A DNA stretch of 17,484 nt, taken from NCBI GenBank assembly GCA_018899795.1, contig JAHIHJ010000262.1:1-17484 (forward strand), given 5' to 3'. The notes below the pieces were generated by a model that saw nothing but the letters and a program-made list of their open reading frames with translations, was not told the origin of the DNA and did no database searches. This document shows, piece after piece, positions 14,458 through 17,484 of this stretch. Every line of letters begins with the position of its first letter. The stretch's first letter is position 1. Source of the DNA: Methanobacteriota archaeon (GTDB taxonomy: Archaea; Halobacteriota; Methanosarcinia; Methanosarcinales; Methanoperedenaceae). The translations under genes were made by a program, and so were the position numbers.

Positions 14458-17088
14458 CAGTCGCCAGCTAATGCCGCAAAGTGGTACGCCAACCTGACAC
14501 GCCATCCGGCAAAGGACCAGAACTATACCTTCTGTGCCAACTGCCACAATAGCACAAACATCGAAACGTTCCACTCCCAGCCGCTTATCTGGACCCCCAC
14601 GATCCACGGTTTCCAGGGCAATCCAGGTTTTGACTGGGAAAAAGACGATGCAACCAGTGGAGTTGGAGGGTTCCTGGCAGAAAGCGACGAGTCATGTGCA
14701 GCTTGCCATAGCGGAAGTCTGAAGAGAACATGCGAGAACTGCCACATGCCAAACACAACATCGCTGTTCACAGGTCCATACAATACAGGCAACGTTATGA
14801 GAAGTGATATCAACGATACCCTGCCCTACGTGTATGCACACATCAATTATTCAGACATGACAGGTACGGGCGTGAACGTGCCCTCCCAGAACAACCCTGG
14901 TTTCCCGACATCATGTTATTATTACAATACTGGAACGAATGCAGGAACGTGCCACGGAAACTCATATTTCAACAGTACACCTGCGGGAGGATACTATGCC
15001 TTCAGGGGTTTGAGCACGGTAAGGAACTCAAGTGACCCCTCACACAGCACAAAGACCATCGACCGCCTGCCTGATACCACGAACTGCCTGTTCTGTCATG
15101 CCCAGCCCTCGGCATCGATCAGATATGCATGGGGCAGCGCGTTCCAGGTGAACGCAAGCAACATGTTCGGGAACAAGTACAGCGTTTCGAGCAACGAAAG
15201 CTGTTACCTCTGCCATACACGGGACAGCACAAAACCCGCAGATTTCCACAGCGCTACTGTAGTTAGCGGCGGAGGACCTGGATGCCTCGGCTGTCATAAC
15301 ACGAGCAGTCCCCAGAATTTCACGGGCATGCACTATATAGATGGCAGGAACTTCAGCAGATCAACGCATGCCAACATGAACAGCAACAATGCATCAGGAT
15401 ACGGAATAAACGCAAGCTGCTGGGCATGCCACAATTCGACAGGGACGGTTGTCCCTGATAATACGCATCCTGACAGGAAGACCACACCATTCACATGCAC
15501 AGACTGCCATCTCGTGAACGGGAGCAGGGCAGGCGTGTACAATGCCACGATCATTTCCAGCCATTTCAAGAACTCAACAGGTATAAGGGCTCTTTCTAAC
15601 ACGACAAGCGATCTTGCTTCGTGTATCGAATGCCATGAGAATGTGTCAGGTATGCTATTACCCAATAATGATAACGATACTGGCTCGTTCGCCGGTGATA
15701 TGATATCTGTTACAGGGGGAAGAAATAGCTCTTATCACTACGGTGAAGCCCAGCTTAATTTCGGAAAGACAAAAGGGAGCGATGATTATTGTACATACTG
15801 CCACAGGAACATGACTGGTGAGTTCAACAGGACATTCACCAATTCTTCAAATAGCAGTATTTCCAACCACAGCACAGGGTACAATGCCTCCAATCCTTCA
15901 TGCAGCCTTGGACAATGCCATAACAGTACTGCTGCAACGCTTCATGGGAACAGTTTAATTGTTCCAGGATCAGGTTATAACAGTACATACTGCCTGATGT
16001 GCCACGGGAAAAATACCACCTCTGGAACGGCAAATTACAGCGGAGTAACAACAGCGACCAGGAGCAGACATAACAATTCAGTCAATTGCGAAAAATGCCA
16101 CATGTTTGATGGAAAAGATATCCATCCTGTTAAATACCTGCAGCCAGAAGGAGTATACAACACAAGCAATTCTACTGCTGCCAATTGCGTCTTATGCCAC
16201 CAGACTGGTATGGCAAAGTTCCAGACCGCTCCAAAAGTATCATCCGTGATGAGCCACAGCGAAGATTATCGAAACGGCTCGCTCTGGAACATGACTGTAC
16301 CTTACTGGATAAATACCAGCCAGCAGAGTATGTGTAACTACTGCCACGGCGACAGCAGGCACGATGAATTGGCACTTGGGTGGTCGGCTAACTGGAGCGG
16401 CACAAATACCATAAATTCATCCATCACCAGTAATAGCAACTGGTGCTCAGGGTGCCACTATCAGGGATATTCAAGCGGCTCAAATAACTACAATACCATG
16501 GTACAGAAGTTCGAAGAAGATAACCTGCCAGTACCGCCTGAGATCAGCAACCATTCTTCCTATGCGCCATATAACAAGAACGGCTATTACAATCACACCA
16601 TTACGCCTGACTACAGCGACTCAACATGCAAGACATGCCATGGAGTTTTCCTGCCCAACGGTACGAAGATGGATGGGTTCATGCATAACGTCAGCAAAGG
16701 AACAGGGACATGCTCTGGCTGCCACTATTCCTATTCATTCATGAGCACCTCAGGCGCTGCGGCAAAGTTCGTGAACCAGAGCATGTATAACAGCAGCGCG
16801 CACGGCTCATTAGCCTGCGAGGATTGCCATACGAAAGGACATAAGAACATAGGGGCAAGAAAAGCCTGTGAGGACTGCCATGCCTACCAAAAGGATCCGA
16901 TCAATGACAGGGACAGGCATAATATTACAGGGACGCCGACGCAGAACGTGGTGAACAACACGGATTGCACATCGTGCCATGACGCAGGGCTTTACACCAA
17001 CGCTACCAGCCAGTACGGGTATGATAAAACCTATGATTGTAATTACTGCCACACATACCCTGATAAGACGTATTCCTACACAAAATAA
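14011..17088 (+). CDS. Giant multiheme cytochrome, C-terminal frame (27 heme sites)
   Basis: Last 1025 residues of the giant cytochrome. It has 27 heme motifs: 25 CxxCH, one Cx4CH (SCSLGQCHN) and one Cx11CH (14914-14955, CYYYNTGTNAGTCH). The ATG overlaps the previous stop (ATGA), but upstream codons in this frame (PLKKINVTA) already belong to a repeated module, so 14011 is not a true start. The region 14608-15216 is homologous to the seven-heme cytochrome at 8039-8537, and 16069-16725 repeats 12560-13243. More than 50 N-x-S/T sequons are present. The end (DCNYCHTYPDKTYSYTK) has no anchor helix or PGF motif, so the protein may be held only by its N-terminus or be released. The repaired full gene has about 2228 residues and 44 heme sites, one per ~37 residues in the heme region. 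It probably conducts electrons across the S-layer to outside acceptors or partners. Confidence 0.88.
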   Translation: MKQGNHMYLNRNAANATPTDPINKACWACHGYGSDPGGHSENNSKPGDYRNPWKCVDCHTRYPNFTSPNITLKAEITGRKVIDHIQKSHAESIYSDAYNSAVNCTTCHNKSKVSFTDSVAPADPVAANVSHYSDYSALLTPSTNCTLCHQSPANAAKWYANLTRHPAKDQNYTFCANCHNSTNIETFHSQPLIWTPTIHGFQGNPGFDWEKDDATSGVGGFLAESDESCAACHSGSLKRTCENCHMPNTTSLFTGPYNTGNVMRSDINDTLPYVYAHINYSDMTGTGVNVPSQNNPGFPTSCYYYNTGTNAGTCHGNSYFNSTPAGGYYAFRGLSTVRNSSDPSHSTKTIDRLPDTTNCLFCHAQPSASIRYAWGSAFQVNASNMFGNKYSVSSNESCYLCHTRDSTKPADFHSATVVSGGGPGCLGCHNTSSPQNFTGMHYIDGRNFSRSTHANMNSNNASGYGINASCWACHNSTGTVVPDNTHPDRKTTPFTCTDCHLVNGSRAGVYNATIISSHFKNSTGIRALSNTTSDLASCIECHENVSGMLLPNNDNDTGSFAGDMISVTGGRNSSYHYGEAQLNFGKTKGSDDYCTYCHRNMTGEFNRTFTNSSNSSISNHSTGYNASNPSCSLGQCHNSTAATLHGNSLIVPGSGYNSTYCLMCHGKNTTSGTANYSGVTTATRSRHNNSVNCEKCHMFDGKDIHPVKYLQPEGVYNTSNSTAANCVLCHQTGMAKFQTAPKVSSVMSHSEDYRNGSLWNMTVPYWINTSQQSMCNYCHGDSRHDELALGWSANWSGTNTINSSITSNSNWCSGCHYQGYSSGSNNYNTMVQKFEEDNLPVPPEISNHSSYAPYNKNGYYNHTITPDYSDSTCKTCHGVFLPNGTKMDGFMHNVSKGTGTCSGCHYSYSFMSTSGAAAKFVNQSMYNSSAHGSLACEDCHTKGHKNIGARKACEDCHAYQKDPINDRDRHNITGTPTQNVVNNTDCTSCHDAGLYTNATSQYGYDKTYDCNYCHTYPDKTYSYTK
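16069..16725 (+). repeat. Six-heme module, copy 2, of the giant cytochrome
   Basis: This 219-residue unit contains CEKCH, CVLCH, CNYCH, CSGCH, CKTCH and CSGCH, with WNMTVPYWINTSQ, KFEEDNLPVPPEI and DGFMHNV between them. These match copy 1 at 12560-13243 position for position. Confidence 0.8.
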
Positions 17089-17094
17089 AGATTA

Positions 17095-17179
17095 TGCGAG
17101 GGATGGGATTTGAACCCACGAACCCCTTCGGGATTAGCCCCTGAAGCTAACGCCTTTGACCGGACTGGGCGACCCTCGC
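17095..17179 (-). tRNA. tRNA-Leu (anticodon CAG)
   Basis: On the minus strand the acceptor arms GCGAGGG and CCCTCGC pair perfectly. The anticodon stem TTAGC/GCTAA encloses the loop TTCAGGG (anticodon CAG). A long variable arm (CCCGAAGGGG region) marks a class II leucine tRNA, and the T arm reads GTGGG-TTCAAAT-CCCAT. The discriminator is A and CCA is not encoded. Its 5' end lies two bases after the argF stop, suggesting co-transcription and processing. Its 3' end is six bases from the convergent cytochrome stop. Confidence 0.95.
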
Positions 17180-17181
17180 AA

Positions 17182-17484
17182 TTACGACAGCAATTTCAGA
17201 AGGAGTGCCTTCTGGGTATGAAGCCTGTTCTCCGCCTGGTCGAATACCGCTGAATTAGGTCCGTCGACAACATTGGCAGTGATCTCCTCGCCCCTGTGGG
17301 CAGGGAGGCAGTGGAGTACCATCACATCATGCTTAGCTTGTTCTAAAAGCTTACTGTTGATCTGGTAAGGTTTAAAGTCGTGAAGCCTCTGGTCGTACTC
17401 CTCCTCGTCACCCATGGAAACCCAGACATCAGTAGAGATAATATCCGCTTTCTTAGCAGCCTTCATCGGATCGTGGGTGACATT
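17182..17484 (-). CDS. argF: Ornithine carbamoyltransferase, C-terminal part
   Basis: The frame is open to the window edge, so the N-terminal two-thirds is missing on the right. The enzyme condenses carbamoyl phosphate with ornithine to citrulline in arginine synthesis, in the cytoplasm. Visible family landmarks are [10 protein letters not shown] (SMG loop), the HCLP ornithine/catalytic motif in [12 protein letters not shown], and the closing [20 protein letters not shown]. It has about 100 residues of a usual ~300-310. The TAA stop lies two bases from the tRNA-Leu 5' end on the same strand. Nothing in the visible part looks damaged. Confidence 0.95.
   Translation of the reverse strand, partial: NVTHDPMKAAKKADIISTDVWVSMGDEEEYDQRLHDFKPYQINSKLLEQAKHDVMVLHCLPAHRGEEITANVVDGPNSAVFDQAENRLHTQKALLLKLLS

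Noticed and set aside
17095..17179. tRNA-Leu as an integration (att) site
   Set aside because: No duplicated tRNA 3' end and no integrase is visible in the window.

Overview
The window looks like a piece of an archaeal chromosome, most likely a Methanosarcinales anaerobic methane oxidiser of the 'Candidatus Methanoperedens' (ANME-2d) type. This placement is inferred from gene content: very large extracellular multiheme c-type cytochromes with beta-sandwich surface domains, a stand-alone Lon-type (S16) protease, a PGF-pre-PGF surface-protein fragment, AT-rich TATA-like promoters and a class II tRNA-Leu without encoded CCA. No rRNA, CRISPR array or transposase gene is visible.

Layout. (1) 1-960, plus strand: the C-terminal part of an archaeal S16 serine protease, then the first ~100 residues of a SAM methyltransferase that stops abruptly near 960. 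(2) 960-6440, minus strand: a decayed LamG/PGF-pre-PGF surface-protein remnant, a membrane-anchored protein ending in a winged helix, a lipoprotein cupredoxin, and a damaged CbiMQO-type cobalt/nickel ECF transporter. In the transporter, cbiM lacks its N-terminus and begins at a 69-nt palindromic CACAGAG-type repeat, cbiQ is intact, and cbiO is frameshifted. (3) 6460-7750: a biotin-synthase-like radical SAM enzyme (plus) and a small zinc-ribbon protein (minus) with an operator-like dyad over its promoter. (4) 7850-10219, plus strand: a membrane-anchored seven-heme cytochrome split by one frameshift, then a B12-binding-type radical SAM enzyme. (5) 10404-17088, plus strand: one giant multiheme cytochrome (about 2228 residues once repaired) present as three overlapping reading frames. 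It has a signal segment, three beta-sandwich-like domains and 44 heme-binding motifs (41 CxxCH, two Cx4CH, one Cx11CH). (6) 17095-17484, minus strand: tRNA-Leu(CAG) and the C-terminal part of ornithine carbamoyltransferase (argF).

How it fits together. The giant cytochrome is the centrepiece. It has the architecture expected of an extracellular electron conduit crossing or coating an archaeal S-layer. The seven-heme protein upstream shares a module with it, including the rare Cx11CH motif, and is anchored by a C-terminal membrane helix, so the two could pass electrons in series. The cupredoxin is another possible extracellular electron carrier.

Several genes carry single-base frame changes or truncations. 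Some fall in short homopolymers and may be sequencing errors; the cbiM and methyltransferase/LamG junctions look like genuine rearrangements or assembly joins.
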